Source: Trinickia fusca (GTDB taxonomy: Bacteria; Pseudomonadota; Gammaproteobacteria; Burkholderiales; Burkholderiaceae). From it: 64,000 nt of DNA. How positions within the stretch are numbered: the stretch's first letter is position 1; the number at the start of each line of letters is the position of its first letter. The notes under the pieces are model-generated. The model saw only the letters and a list, made by a program, of their open reading frames with translations, did no database searches and was not told the DNA's origin. Below, in pieces: positions 1 to 8,801 of this stretch. The translations under genes were made by a program, and so were the position numbers. The stretch covers positions 186,001 to 250,000 of the forward strand of contig NZ_RBZV01000001.1 in NCBI RefSeq assembly GCF_003628145.1. Reading direction: 5' to 3'.

Positions 1-357
1 CGCAAGACGATCGAGTACGCGAAGGAAATCAATCCGCACACGATTCAGGTGTCGCTGGCCGCGCCGTATCCGGGCACCACGCTGTACAAGCAGGCCGTCG
101 AGAACGGCTGGCTCGAGGAAAACAAGGTCATCAACCTCGTGAGCAAGGAAGGCGTGCAGCTCGCGGCGATCGGCTATCCGCATCTGTCGCGCGACGAGAT
201 CTACCACCATCTCGAGAAGTTCTATAAGGAGTTCTACTTCCGCCCGTCGAAGATCTGGGAGATCGTGCGCGAGATGCTGACGAGCTGGGACATGATGAAA
301 CGCCGTCTGCGCGAAGGCGTCGAGTTCTTCCGCTTCCTGCGGGCTCACGAGGCTTAA
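1..357 (+). CDS. hpnJ: Hopanoid-associated radical SAM protein HpnJ, C-terminal end (5' truncated by window edge)
   Basis: The reading frame is open from the first base and stops at TAA 355-357, so only the last 118 codons are present. The visible part carries a PYPGT motif and a helix-rich tail typical of the C-terminal region of B12-dependent radical SAM enzymes. HpnJ proteins act in maturing the bacteriohopanetetrol side chain to the cyclitol ether. The name rests on this tail plus the immediately following hpnK and hpnL genes. The radical SAM CxxxCxxC motif lies outside the window and cannot be checked. The internal GTG at 49 is not a start; the frame continues upstream of it. Confidence 0.85.
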   Translation, partial: RKTIEYAKEINPHTIQVSLAAPYPGTTLYKQAVENGWLEENKVINLVSKEGVQLAAIGYPHLSRDEIYHHLEKFYKEFYFRPSKIWEIVREMLTSWDMMKRRLREGVEFFRFLRAHEA

Positions 358-361
358 CGCC

Positions 362-1222
362 GTGTCGGGTTCGGCCGAGCGCGCCCTGATCGTCACGGCC
401 GACGATTTCGGGCTCCATGAGCGCGTGAACGCGGCCGTCGAGCGCGCACATCGCGAGGGCGTGCTCACGAGCGCGAGCCTCATGGTCAGCGCGCCGGCCG
501 CCAGCGATGCCGTCGAGCGCGCGCGCAGGCTGCCGAGCCTGCGCGTCGGTCTGCACCTCGTGCTGGCCGACGGCGCCGCGACGTCGCCCGTCGAGCGCAT
601 CCCCGCTCTCGTCGGCCGTGACGGGCGCTTCGGCGATGCGATGGTGCGCGACGGCTTTCGCTTCTTCTTTCTTCCTCATGTGCGCGCGCAGCTCGCGCGC
701 GAGATCCGGGCGCAGTTCGAGCAATTCGCCGCAACGGGCCTGCCGCTCGATCACGTCAATGCGCACAAGCATTTCCACGTGCATCCGACGGTGCTCTCGC
801 TCGTGCTCGAGATCGGGCGCGAGTACGGCCTGCGCGCCGTGCGCCTGCCATTCGAGGCGCACGCGCCCTGGTGGCTCGCGCCGTGGATTGCACTGATGCG
901 CGCGCGGCTTGCGCGCGCCGGCGTTGCCCATAACGACTACGTCGTCGGCATCGCCGACACGGGCGGCATGGATGAAGGCGTGCTGCTGGCGGCACTCGCC
1001 GAGCTGCCCGCCGGCATCGGCGAGATCTACTGTCATCCGGCCGAAAGCGGTGACGCGCCGCTGACGCCATCCATGCAGACGTATCGGCATGCCGACGAGC
1101 TCGATGCGTTGTTGTCGCCGCGCGTGCGCGCCGCATTCGATGCGGCTGGTGTGGCGCGCGGCGGGTTCGCCGACGTGTGCCGCGTCCGCGGCTTCGTCGC
1201 CGGGCAGGGGGGGGCGGCATGA
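362..1222 (+). CDS. hpnK: Hopanoid biosynthesis protein HpnK (ChbG/YdjC-family deacetylase-like)
   Basis: This 286-residue protein belongs to the YdjC/ChbG carbohydrate deacetylase family. It has the metal-binding Asp pair near the N-terminus (TADDFG, D14/D15), a GLH motif at about 63-65, and a His-rich stretch NAHKHFHVHP at 133-142. The family removes N-acetyl groups from amino sugars, and HpnK is thought to act on the glucosamine carried by hopanoid side chains. The start is a GTG four bases after the hpnJ stop, with a GAGG ribosome-binding site inside the hpnJ end, implying co-translation. Its stop overlaps the next ATG as ATGA. Cytosolic, no signal peptide. Confidence 0.88.
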   Translation: MSGSAERALIVTADDFGLHERVNAAVERAHREGVLTSASLMVSAPAASDAVERARRLPSLRVGLHLVLADGAATSPVERIPALVGRDGRFGDAMVRDGFRFFFLPHVRAQLAREIRAQFEQFAATGLPLDHVNAHKHFHVHPTVLSLVLEIGREYGLRAVRLPFEAHAPWWLAPWIALMRARLARAGVAHNDYVVGIADTGGMDEGVLLAALAELPAGIGEIYCHPAESGDAPLTPSMQTYRHADELDALLSPRVRAAFDAAGVARGGFADVCRVRGFVAGQGGAA

Positions 1223-2295
1223 CGCGATGGCTCAAATGGGCTGGCTGGCCCGTTGGCATCGGCCTGCTGATTACGCTCGTGCTGCGCAACGGCGCGGGCG
1301 ACATCGCCCACATCATCGGCCAGGCCGGCTTTGCGCTGCTGTGGCTCGTGCCGTTCCATGCGCTGCCGCTGCTGCTCGACGCCCGTGCGTGGCACCTGCT
1401 GCTCGGCCGCCGCGCGCCGCTCGCGTTCCTGTGGTGGGTGGCGACCGTGCGCGAGGCCGTGGGCCGGCTGTTGCCCGTGGTCAGCGTGGGCGGCGAGCTG
1501 GTGGGCATTCGGCTTGCGCGCTGGCGCGTCCGCGATGCGAGCTGCGTGAGTGCGTCGGTGATCGTCGAAGTGCTGGTGACGATCGTCGTCCAATACGCCT
1601 TCTCGGCGCTCGGGCTCGTCCTGATTCTGCTATCCAGCGGCGGTAACAACGGCAAGGCGATTGGCCTCGCCCTGTTGCTCTCGCTGCCGCTGCCCGTGCT
1701 GATGGTGGCGCTGCTGCGGCGTGGCGGCGTGTTCCATGCGATCGAGCGGTTCGCGGCCCGCGCGCTCGGCAGCGAGCATCGGCTGTTGCAAGGCATCGAC
1801 GGCAAGCGGCTCGACGAGGAGATCGACGCGCTGATGCGGCGCACGGGCGTCGTGTTCCGTGCATTCCTCTGGCAATTGGCCGGCTACGTGCTCGGCGCGC
1901 TCGAGACGTATTGGGCGCTCGCGCTGCTGGGGCACCCCGTCTCGCTGGGCGGGGCCGTCGCGATCGAGGCGCTGACGCAGGCCGTGCGCCACGCGGCGTT
2001 CATGGTGCCGGCGGGCCTCGGCGTGCAGGAGGCGGCCGTCGTGATGCTCGCGCAGATGTTCGGCGTCGATCACGAGGTGGCGCTTTCGCTCGCGCTCGTC
2101 AAGCGGATGCGCGAGGTCGTGTTCGGTTGTATCGCGCTCGGCTCATGGCAATTGGCCGAGCTCATGCATGCGCGCAAGCGCTTGCCGGCCGCGCCGCACG
2201 GCGGTGCCGCTCGGGCCGCGCAAGGTGCATCGGTCCCGCTCGAGCAGCGTGCAGCCGCACGCGCCGAGGTACGCGACGCGGACCTCGTGCGCTGA
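1219..2295 (+). CDS. hpnL: Hopanoid locus membrane protein HpnL (lysylphosphatidylglycerol synthase-like TM family)
   Basis: A 358-residue polytopic membrane protein with about seven or eight hydrophobic segments. It resembles the UPF0104/LPG-synthase transmembrane fold, including the AFMVPAGLGVQEAA segment typical of that family, which is why HpnL-type proteins are called flippase-like. The exact function is not established; a role in moving or assembling hopanoid lipids is inferred from position. The ATG at 1219 overlaps the hpnK TGA (ATGA) and removes 14 non-hydrophobic residues from the longer frame that starts at 1177. The last 30 residues are hydrophilic. Confidence 0.85.
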   Translation: MTRWLKWAGWPVGIGLLITLVLRNGAGDIAHIIGQAGFALLWLVPFHALPLLLDARAWHLLLGRRAPLAFLWWVATVREAVGRLLPVVSVGGELVGIRLARWRVRDASCVSASVIVEVLVTIVVQYAFSALGLVLILLSSGGNNGKAIGLALLLSLPLPVLMVALLRRGGVFHAIERFAARALGSEHRLLQGIDGKRLDEEIDALMRRTGVVFRAFLWQLAGYVLGALETYWALALLGHPVSLGGAVAIEALTQAVRHAAFMVPAGLGVQEAAVVMLAQMFGVDHEVALSLALVKRMREVVFGCIALGSWQLAELMHARKRLPAAPHGGAARAAQGASVPLEQRAAARAEVRDADLVR

Positions 2296-2370
2296 CCCGG
2301 GCCATCGTGCGGTCACGCGCATTCGGTGTAAACACGCCCTGGTTCGCATGAACGCTTGCGTCTACATTGA

Positions 2371-2604
2371 AGGCATCCGGACACAGCACAACGTTCGGCC
2401 AGACGACCCGGCGCGGTCTCGAGCTACGGGGGCGTTCGAGGTGGGGCATTCGTTGCCACGCGCTCGCACGCACGCGAAACACCGCGCCCTGATGGACGAT
2501 GTCGATCGGCCGCGTGTCCGGCTTCCTTTTCTGCCGACGCAGATCGCGTCGCGCGCCTCGACCTTACCGGCTGCTCATCGCGCATGAGGGCCGGTTTTGT
2601 TTTT
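2371..2604 (+). ncRNA. Candidate structured RNA ending in an intrinsic terminator
   Basis: No credible gene lies between hpnL and the transporter operon, but the DNA folds well on the plus strand. Outer helix CCGGACAC (2377-2384) pairs with GTGTCCGG (2514-2521). Inside it CGGCC (2396-2400) pairs with GGCCG (2508-2512), and GGCGCGG (2410-2416) with CCGCGCC (2482-2488). The apex holds two small hairpins, CTCGA/TCGAG (2418-2440) and GGCA/TGCC (2445-2457). A terminator follows at 2566-2604. The rod-like shape with internal loops is reminiscent of 6S RNA, but no conserved family sequence was recognised. It could also be an hpnL 3' UTR structure. Boundaries are approximate and no strong promoter was seen. 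Confidence 0.4.
2566..2604 (+). terminator. Intrinsic terminator after hpnL / candidate RNA
   Basis: Stem ACCGGC (2566-2571) pairs with GCCGGT (2590-2595), and an inner CTCAT/ATGAG helix (2574-2588) closes on a CGCGC loop. A T-rich tail TTTGTTTTT follows immediately. The T run on the plus strand gives the direction. It lies 270 bases beyond the hpnL stop, so something transcribed extends this far. Confidence 0.75.
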
Positions 2605-2803
2605 GGGCTTCCGCAAACGCGCTGCCGGTAGGTAGCCGCAAGCCTCTTATCGATCGCTGCGAATATCGAAAAAGCGACGGGAAATTTGGGCAATCGCCAT
2701 GCGGACGATCGCATGAGACTTCCGCCTGCGTTTGCTCGAGCGCCGCTATGGCGCGTGTGCCGCTGCCGGAGCGACGCATTGTTGCGCTGCGGCACAGTTG
2801 GCG

Positions 2804-2835
2804 CATGCGGTTTGAAAAATCCCGTGTCGCTTGCG
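2804..2835 (+). promoter_or_regulatory. Possible ArgR box in the hisQMP promoter
   Basis: The Pseudomonas-type ArgR half-site is TGTCGC-N8-AA-N5, arranged as direct repeats with 21-base period. Here TGTCGC occurs exactly at 2825-2830 with AT after eight bases. A register-matched AA lies at 2818-2819, one repeat earlier, although the first half-site hexamer (CATGCG) is poor. The box spans the -35/-10 region of the candidate promoter. A weak single-site match that gains support from the argR gene in the same operon. Confidence 0.35.
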
Positions 2836-2840
2836 ACTAT
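2812..2840 (+). promoter_or_regulatory. Candidate sigma-70 promoter of the hisQMP-argR operon
   Basis: TTGAAA (2812-2817), a 17-base spacer, then GACTAT (2835-2840), about 100 bases before the hisQ start. The remainder of the 341-base gap 2605-2945 shows no gene, repeat or other recognisable site. Confidence 0.45.
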
Positions 2841-2945
2841 CGCCGCTAGGCAGCAAGAAGCACATGCGAGCCGCGCGGCAAGACGCGGCGGGGATGGTGC
2901 CTCGTGCCCGAGGCGTAACTGACGATTCCTACAACGGAGACACCC

Positions 2946-3635
2946 GTGTTTCTCTACGGCTTCGGCCCGATCCTTCTTGCCGGCGCGATCAAGACGATCG
3001 AACTGTCGGTGCTCTCGCTCGCGGTTTCGGTGCTGCTCGGGCTCATCGGCGCGGTCGCCAAGCTGTCGCGCAATCGCGCCATTGCAAGCGCGGCGACGGC
3101 CTATACGACGCTGATCCGCTCCGTCCCTGATCTCGTCCTGATGCTGCTGCTGTTCTACAGCATCCAGATCGGCGTCAACGAGGTGACCGACGCGCTCGGC
3201 ATGGCCCAGATCGACATCGACCCGTTCGTCGCGGGCGTGCTCACGCTGGGCTTCATCTACGGCGCCTACTTCACCGAGACGTTCCGCGGCGCGTTCCTGG
3301 CCGTGCCGCGCGGGCAGCTCGAGGCGGGCAGCGCCTATGGCATGAGCGGCATGCGCGTGTTCGGCCGCATCCTGTTCCCGCAGATGATGCGCTTTGCGCT
3401 GCCCGGCATCGGCAACAACTGGCAGGTGCTCGTGAAGGCTACGGCGCTCGTGTCGATCATCGGCCTCGCCGATGTCGTGAAGGCGGCCCAGGACGCCGGC
3501 AAGAGCACCTTCAACATGTTCTTCTTCATTTTCATCGCGGCGTTGATCTATCTCGCGATCACGACGGTGTCGAACCTCGTGCTCGTGTGGCTCGAGAAGC
3601 GCTACTCCATCGGCGTGCGCCACGCAGAACTATGA
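2946..3635 (+). CDS. hisQ: Basic amino-acid ABC transporter permease (HisQ/AotQ type)
   Basis: A 229-residue inner-membrane permease of the polar amino-acid (HisMQ/ArtQM) family with about five transmembrane segments. The cytoplasmic EAA loop is present (EAGSAYGMSGMRVFGRILFP, around 124-143) and contacts the ATPase. With the next two genes it should form an importer for arginine, ornithine, lysine or histidine. The adjacent argR and ast genes make arginine/ornithine the likely substrate. The start is GTG with GGAGA eight bases upstream. The stop overlaps the next gene as ATGA. No substrate-binding protein gene is present in this operon; a candidate lies at 14646. Confidence 0.9.
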   Translation: MFLYGFGPILLAGAIKTIELSVLSLAVSVLLGLIGAVAKLSRNRAIASAATAYTTLIRSVPDLVLMLLLFYSIQIGVNEVTDALGMAQIDIDPFVAGVLTLGFIYGAYFTETFRGAFLAVPRGQLEAGSAYGMSGMRVFGRILFPQMMRFALPGIGNNWQVLVKATALVSIIGLADVVKAAQDAGKSTFNMFFFIFIAALIYLAITTVSNLVLVWLEKRYSIGVRHAEL

Positions 3636-4345
3636 TCGAGATCCTGTCGCAATACGGCCGCGCGTTCCTGTACTGGGACGGCAGCGGCTTCTCGGGCCTG
3701 GCCGTCACGCTGTGGCTGCTGGTCGCCTCGCTGTTGATCGGCTTCGTGATGGCCGTGCCGCTGGCCGTTGCGCGCGTGTCCAGGAACCGCTGGGTGTCCA
3801 CGCCCGTGCGCTGCTACACGTACGTGTTTCGCGGCACGCCGCTGTTCGTGCAGCTGCTGTTGATCTACAGCGGTCTCTACAGCCTCGAATTCGTGCGCTC
3901 ACATGAGCTGCTCGACACGTTCTTCCGCAGCGGCCTGCGTTGCGCGATCCTCGCGTTCGGCCTGAACACGGGCGCCTACACGACCGAGATCTTCGCGGGT
4001 GCGATCCGCTCGATTTCGCACGGCGAAGTCGAGGCGGCCCGCGCGTACGGCATGGGCGGCCTCACGCTGTATCGCCGCGTGATCCTGCCGTCGGCCTTGC
4101 GCCGCGCGTTGCCGTTGTACAGTAACGAGGTCATCCTGATGCTGCATGCGACCACCGTCGCGTTCACGGCCACAGTGCCCGATGTGCTGAAGGTCGCGCG
4201 CGACGCCAATTCGGCGACCTACATGTCGTTCCAGGCGTTCGGCCTCGCCGCGCTGATCTATCTTGCTGTATCGTTCGCACTCGTCGCGGTGTTCAGGCGG
4301 GCCGAGCAGCGCTGGCTCGCTTATCTGGCCGTCGGCCGCCATTGA
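3632..4345 (+). CDS. hisM: Basic amino-acid ABC transporter permease (HisM/AotM type)
   Basis: The second permease, 237 residues from the ATG at 3632 that overlaps the hisQ stop. It has about five membrane spans and its own EAA loop ([20 protein letters not shown], about 133-152). It would heterodimerise with HisQ in the inner membrane. A longer frame to 3587 lies inside hisQ and is unlikely to be used. Downstream, hisP follows within 25 bases. Confidence 0.9.
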   Translation: MIEILSQYGRAFLYWDGSGFSGLAVTLWLLVASLLIGFVMAVPLAVARVSRNRWVSTPVRCYTYVFRGTPLFVQLLLIYSGLYSLEFVRSHELLDTFFRSGLRCAILAFGLNTGAYTTEIFAGAIRSISHGEVEAARAYGMGGLTLYRRVILPSALRRALPLYSNEVILMLHATTVAFTATVPDVLKVARDANSATYMSFQAFGLAALIYLAVSFALVAVFRRAEQRWLAYLAVGRH

Positions 4346-4368
4346 TTCATTTGGGATTACGGGAGAGC

Positions 4369-5166
4369 ATGGTGCTCCAGCAGACTTCTCAATCCGCCGC
4401 CGTGAAACTCGCGGCGCTCGACATTCACAAGCGCTACGGTGACAACGAGGTCCTGAAGGGCGTCACGCTCGAGGCCAAGGCGGGCGACGTGATCAGCATC
4501 ATCGGCGCGAGCGGCTCGGGCAAGAGCACGTTCTTGCGCTGCATCAACTTTCTCGAGCGGCCCAACGCGGGCAAGATCGTCGTCGACGGCGAGGAAGTGC
4601 GCACGAAAGCGGACCGCGTCGGCAACCTCGAAGTGGCCGATCAGAAGCAGTTGCAGCGCATCCGCACGAAGCTGTCGATGGTGTTCCAGCACTTCAACCT
4701 GTGGTCGCACATGAACGTGCTCGAGAACGTGATCGAGGCGCCCGTGCATGTGCTCGGCGTGTCGCGCCGCGAAGCCGAGGAACGCGCGCGCATGTACCTC
4801 GAGAAGGTCGGTCTGGCGCCGCGGCTCGAGATGCAATACCCGTCGCACCTGTCGGGCGGTCAGCAGCAGCGTGTGGCCATCGCGCGCGCACTCGCGATGA
4901 ACCCCGACGTGATGCTGTTCGACGAGCCGACGTCGGCGCTCGACCCCGAACTCGTCGGCGAAGTGCTGAAGGTCATGCAGAAGCTGGCCGAGGAAGGCCG
5001 CACGATGATCGTCGTCACGCACGAGATGGGTTTTGCGCGCAACGTGTCGAATCATGTGATGTTTCTGCACCAGGGCCGCACCGAAGAAGAGGGCGACCCG
5101 GCGCAAGTGCTCGTCAACCCGCAGAGCGAGCGCTTGAAGCAGTTCCTCTCCGGCAGTCTGAAGTAA
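4369..5166 (+). CDS. hisP: Basic amino-acid ABC transporter ATP-binding protein (HisP/AotP type)
   Basis: A 265-residue ATPase with Walker A GASGSGKS (46-53), signature LSGGQ (161-165), Walker B MLFDEP (182-187) and the switch His in VVTHEMG. These are the hallmarks of the HisP/GlnQ family that energises polar amino-acid uptake. The ATG at 4369 is preferred because a GGGAGA ribosome-binding site lies just before it, although the spacing is short. A TTG at 4342 overlapping hisM would add nine residues. Third gene of the hisQ-hisM-hisP-argR operon. Confidence 0.9.
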   Translation: MVLQQTSQSAAVKLAALDIHKRYGDNEVLKGVTLEAKAGDVISIIGASGSGKSTFLRCINFLERPNAGKIVVDGEEVRTKADRVGNLEVADQKQLQRIRTKLSMVFQHFNLWSHMNVLENVIEAPVHVLGVSRREAEERARMYLEKVGLAPRLEMQYPSHLSGGQQQRVAIARALAMNPDVMLFDEPTSALDPELVGEVLKVMQKLAEEGRTMIVVTHEMGFARNVSNHVMFLHQGRTEEEGDPAQVLVNPQSERLKQFLSGSLK

Positions 5167-5260
5167 GCGAGCGCGCGGCGACCAGCATGCAGTTGCGCAG
5201 ATCGACGACGCCACACCCCCCGAGCGGCCCGAGCGGCTCACGCTCGGCGGGAGGACGCTG

Positions 5261-6313
5261 ATGGCGCGCACGTCGCCGACCCCGGCGCGCGTCACGCAAG
5301 TGGCTATCGTCGCGCTGCCGCCCGTGTCGATGTCGGGCGTGGGCCCGATCGTCGATGCGCTCGCGCTCGCCAACGAAATCGATGGGCGTCTGCTGTACCG
5401 CTGGCAGATTCTCTCTTGGGACGGCCGGCCCGTCCCGCTGTCGGGCGGCGCCGTGCTGCCGGCCGACGGCGCGTTCGGCGACGGTATCTCCTGCGACTGG
5501 CTCATCGTCGTGGCCGAGCGCTTTCAGCAATTCGCCGACTATCGGCTGTTTCTCGCAAGCCTCGCGCGGGTAGGGCAGCGCACGCCGCTCGTGACGGGTA
5601 TCCACCACGGTGTGTGGTGGCTCGCGATGGCGGGGCAGCTGTCGGGCTACCGCGTCAGCGTGAAATGGGAGGCCTACCAGCAGTTCGCCGAGCAATTCGA
5701 GCGCTCGATCGTGACCCAGCAGATCTTCGAAATCGACCGCGATCGCGCGACCTGCGCGGGCGGCCAGGCCAGCGTCGACTTCATGCTGGCGATGATCGCG
5801 CGTGAGCACGGCCCCGAGCTGGCGGCGCGCATCGGCGACGCGCTCGGCATCGGCGTGCTGCGCTCGGGCGAGGAGCGCCAGCGCATTCCGTTCGTGACGG
5901 CCCCCGGCGAGCGCCATCCGCGCCTGAACGATGCGCTGTTGCTGATGGAGGCGAATATCGAAGATCCGCTGACGACCGACGAAATCGCCGGGCTCGTCGG
6001 TGTCTCGCGGCGCCAGCTCGAGCGTCTGTTCCGCCAATACCTCGGCGCGATGCCCTCGAAGTACTACCTCGGCTTGCGTCTGTCGAAAGCGCGCATGCAA
6101 TTGCAGCGCACGAGCAAGTCGATCGTGCAGGTGAGTCTCGCCTGCGGATTTTCGTCGGCCGCGCACTTTTCCAATGCCTATCGCGAGCGCTTCGGCGTGA
6201 CGCCGCGCGAGGAGCGCCGCAACTGGATCGCCAAGCAGCACGGCGCGGGCCCCGGCTATGCGGGTGAGCCGCGCGCGGCCGCGTTGCTCGAACCACCCGA
6301 CGAATACAGTTGA
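5261..6313 (+). CDS. argR: AraC/GlxA-type transcriptional regulator, ArgR (Pseudomonas type)
   Basis: A 350-residue regulator with an N-terminal DJ-1/PfpI-like ligand domain (about 10-190) and a C-terminal AraC helix-turn-helix pair (about 225-320). The second helix-turn-helix contains [20 protein letters not shown]. This is the architecture of P. aeruginosa ArgR, which senses arginine and controls the aot transporter and aru/ast catabolic operons. Position between hisP and astC matches that role closely. It is unrelated to the hexameric E. coli ArgR. ATG at 5261 follows GGGAGG. In the 94-base gap after hisP, CCGAGC-N7-GCTCGG could form a hairpin but no T run follows. Confidence 0.85.
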   Translation: MARTSPTPARVTQVAIVALPPVSMSGVGPIVDALALANEIDGRLLYRWQILSWDGRPVPLSGGAVLPADGAFGDGISCDWLIVVAERFQQFADYRLFLASLARVGQRTPLVTGIHHGVWWLAMAGQLSGYRVSVKWEAYQQFAEQFERSIVTQQIFEIDRDRATCAGGQASVDFMLAMIAREHGPELAARIGDALGIGVLRSGEERQRIPFVTAPGERHPRLNDALLLMEANIEDPLTTDEIAGLVGVSRRQLERLFRQYLGAMPSKYYLGLRLSKARMQLQRTSKSIVQVSLACGFSSAAHFSNAYRERFGVTPREERRNWIAKQHGAGPGYAGEPRAAALLEPPDEYS

Positions 6314-6343
6314 TCCCCATAAAAACACGTCGCGCCTGAGCAA
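6307..6343 (+). promoter_or_regulatory. Possible ArgR box upstream of astC
   Basis: CGTCGC (6328-6333), eight bases, then AA (6342-6343) matches the TGTCGC-N8-AA half-site at five of six hexamer positions plus AA. One 21-base repeat earlier AA recurs in register (6321-6322), but its hexamer is unlike the consensus. The box lies about 55-90 bases before the astC ATG and overlaps the last codons of argR. Confidence 0.35.
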
Positions 6344-6398
6344 GACGCACGGAGCGCCGTTTTCTACACTACTGCTACTACCTCAACGAGGACTTGCC

Positions 6399-7634
6399 AT
6401 GAACGATCTCGCTGTGAACCGCCAGACTTTCGACGAAGTCATGGTGCCGGTATTTTCTCCCGCGTCTTTCGTGCCGGCGCGTGGCGCAGGCTCGCGCCTC
6501 TGGGATACCGAAGGGCGTGAATACGTCGATTTCACCGGCGGCATCGCGGTGACCGCGCTCGGCCATTCGCACCCCGAGCTCGTGCGCGTGCTGCACGAGC
6601 AGGGCGAGAAGCTCTGGCACGTGAGCAATGCCTACACCAATGAGCCCGTGCTGCGCCTCGCGAAGCGCCTCGAAGCGCTGACGTTCGCCGATCGCGCGTT
6701 CTTCGCGAACTCGGGCGCCGAAGCCAACGAGGCGGCGCTCAAGCTCGCACGCCGCGTCGCGCTCGAGCGTCACGGCGCCGACAAGATCGAAATCATCTCG
6801 TTCACGCAGTCGTTCCATGGGCGCACGCTGTTCACGGTCAGCGTGGGCGGCCAGCCGAAGTACGCCGAAGGCTTCGGCCCGGTGCCGGCCGGCATCACGC
6901 ATCTGCCGTACAACGACATCGAGGCCGCGCGCGCGGCGATCGGGCCCAAGACGTGCGCCGTCATCGTCGAGCCGATCCAGGGCGAAGGCGGTGTGCTGCC
7001 CGCCGATCCGGCGTTCCTGCGCGCGCTGCGCGAAGCGTGCGACGCGCACGGCGCGCTGCTGATTTTCGACGAAGTGCAGACCGGTGTCGGCCGCACGGGG
7101 CACTTCTATGCGTACATGGATACGGGCGTGACGCCCGACATCCTCACGACGGCCAAGTCGCTCGGCAACGGCTTCCCGATCGGCGCCATGCTGACGACGA
7201 AGGAGATCGCCGCGCACTTCAAGGTCGGCGTGCACGGCACGACGTACGGCGGCAACCCGCTGGGTGCGGCGATTGCCGACAAGGTCGTCGAGCTCGTCAG
7301 CGATCCCGCGCTGCTCGAAGGCGTCAAGCAACGCAGCGCCCGGCTCACGGCCAAGCTCGAAGCGATCGGCAAGCGCTTCGAGCTGTTCAAGGAAGTGCGC
7401 GGCAAAGGTCTGCTGATCGGCGCCGAACTCGTGACCGCCTACGCAGGCCGCGCGAAGGATTTCGTCAACGCCGCCGCCAAGCACGGTGTCATGTTGCTGA
7501 TCGCGGGGCCGGACGTGTTGCGTTTTGCGCCGTCGCTCGTGATTCCCGAGTCGGACATCGACGAGGGCCTCGCTCGCCTCGAGAAGGCGATCGAGGAAGT
7601 GACGGGCGCCACGGCTGACGCCGCCGCTCGCTAA
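6399..7634 (+). CDS. astC: Succinylornithine / acetylornithine aminotransferase AstC (AruC)
   Basis: A 411-residue class III PLP aminotransferase. Visible features are [12 protein letters not shown] (104-115), the cofactor motif [11 protein letters not shown] (224-234) and the Schiff-base lysine K253 in [10 protein letters not shown]. It catalyses step three of the AST pathway, succinylornithine plus 2-oxoglutarate to succinylglutamate semialdehyde, and probably also serves as acetylornithine aminotransferase. The start at 6399 has GAGGA nine bases upstream; the longer frame from 6258 overlaps argR and is rejected. First gene of astC-aruF-aruG-astD-astB-astE. Confidence 0.92.
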   Translation: MNDLAVNRQTFDEVMVPVFSPASFVPARGAGSRLWDTEGREYVDFTGGIAVTALGHSHPELVRVLHEQGEKLWHVSNAYTNEPVLRLAKRLEALTFADRAFFANSGAEANEAALKLARRVALERHGADKIEIISFTQSFHGRTLFTVSVGGQPKYAEGFGPVPAGITHLPYNDIEAARAAIGPKTCAVIVEPIQGEGGVLPADPAFLRALREACDAHGALLIFDEVQTGVGRTGHFYAYMDTGVTPDILTTAKSLGNGFPIGAMLTTKEIAAHFKVGVHGTTYGGNPLGAAIADKVVELVSDPALLEGVKQRSARLTAKLEAIGKRFELFKEVRGKGLLIGAELVTAYAGRAKDFVNAAAKHGVMLLIAGPDVLRFAPSLVIPESDIDEGLARLEKAIEEVTGATADAAAR

Positions 7635-7652
7635 AACCGGCCCACTGGAACG

Positions 7653-8801
7653 ATGATGCTCTTCGTACGCCCTGGAAGACTTTCGGATCTCGACGCGCTG
7701 GAGGCAATGGCGCGCGCCGCGCAGCCCGTGCTGCACTCGTTGCCGCACGACCGGCGTGCGCTCGAGGCGCGCGTCGCGCTGTCGGAGGATTCGTTTCGCG
7801 CGCAGGTCGATTTCCCCGGCGAGGAGTTCTATCTCTTCGTGCTCGAGGACGGCGCGAGCGGCAAGCTGCTCGGCACGGCGAGCATCGTCGCTCAAGCCGG
7901 CTATGCCGAGCCGTTCTACGCGTTTCGCAACGATGCATTGATTCACGCGTCGCGCGAGTTGCACGTGAACCGCAAGATTCACGCGCTCACGATGTCGCAC
8001 GAGCTGACGGGCAAGAGCCGGCTCGCCGGCTTTTACATCGATCCGTCGCTGACGGGTGACGCGGCCGCGCATCTGCTCTCGCGCGCGCGCATGATGTACG
8101 TGGCCGCGAACCGGCGGCGCTTTTCGTCGGAAGTGTTCTCGCTGCTGCTCGGCGTGACCGACGAGGCCGGCACTTCGCCGTTCTGGGAGGCGGTCGGGCG
8201 CAAGTTCTTCGGGCGCGACTTCGCGCAGATCGAAATGGCCTCGGGCGGACGCAGCCGCACGTTCATCGCCGAAGTCATGCCGAGCTATCCGCTCTACGTG
8301 CCGCTGTTGCCCGAGGCTGCGCAACGTGTGCTCGGCGAGCCGGACACGAAGGCGCTGCTCGCTTACGACATTCATCTCGAAGAGGGCTTCGAGCCCGATC
8401 GCTTCGTCGACATCTTCGATGCGGGCCCGGTGCTGACCGCCCAGGTCGATCGCAGCGCCTGCGTCGCGCACAACGAAACGCGCATCGTGCGCGAAGGGGC
8501 GGAGCGCGCCGCGCCCACGCTCGACGACACCACGACGAGCTACCTCGTCGCGAGCAACCGCGCCGGCGACTTCCGCTGCGTGCTCGCGGAGCTGGCTGGC
8601 CCGGCAGCGCCGGGCAAACGCGGTGAGCCAGCCGGCGACGCGCCGTTGACGTCGGCTGCGCGCGCAGCGCTCGGCGTCGTCGACGGCGACACGGTGCGCT
8701 GTGTGCCGCTGCATCGGCGCGACTCGGAAGCGCACGAGACGGATGCCGATGAGCCCTACACCGACACGCAATCAGTCAATCAATCGGGAGGTCGGCGATG
8801 A
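7653..8801 (+). CDS. aruF: Arginine N-succinyltransferase, alpha-I subunit (AruF)
   Basis: A 382-residue member of the AstA family, which transfers succinyl from succinyl-CoA to the arginine (or ornithine) alpha-amino group, the first AST step. Motifs conserved in the family include VDIFDAGPVL and TSPFWEAVG. Here, as in P. aeruginosa, the enzyme is encoded by two adjacent paralogues that form a heteromer; this first copy is longer by about 35 residues. Its TGA overlaps the ATG of the second subunit (ATGA). The C-terminal 60 residues are variable. Confidence 0.9.
   Translation: MMLFVRPGRLSDLDALEAMARAAQPVLHSLPHDRRALEARVALSEDSFRAQVDFPGEEFYLFVLEDGASGKLLGTASIVAQAGYAEPFYAFRNDALIHASRELHVNRKIHALTMSHELTGKSRLAGFYIDPSLTGDAAAHLLSRARMMYVAANRRRFSSEVFSLLLGVTDEAGTSPFWEAVGRKFFGRDFAQIEMASGGRSRTFIAEVMPSYPLYVPLLPEAAQRVLGEPDTKALLAYDIHLEEGFEPDRFVDIFDAGPVLTAQVDRSACVAHNETRIVREGAERAAPTLDDTTTSYLVASNRAGDFRCVLAELAGPAAPGKRGEPAGDAPLTSAARAALGVVDGDTVRCVPLHRRDSEAHETDADEPYTDTQSVNQSGGRR

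Noticed and set aside
2424..3623. 399-codon minus-strand frame covering the hpnL-hisQ gap
   Set aside because: Mostly opposite hisQ, charged low-complexity translation, and it crosses an intrinsic terminator and a promoter candidate.
5238..5260. Terminator between hisP and argR
   Set aside because: A CCGAGC/GCTCGG hairpin is possible in the gap but no T run follows and the gap is short, so the genes are kept in one operon.
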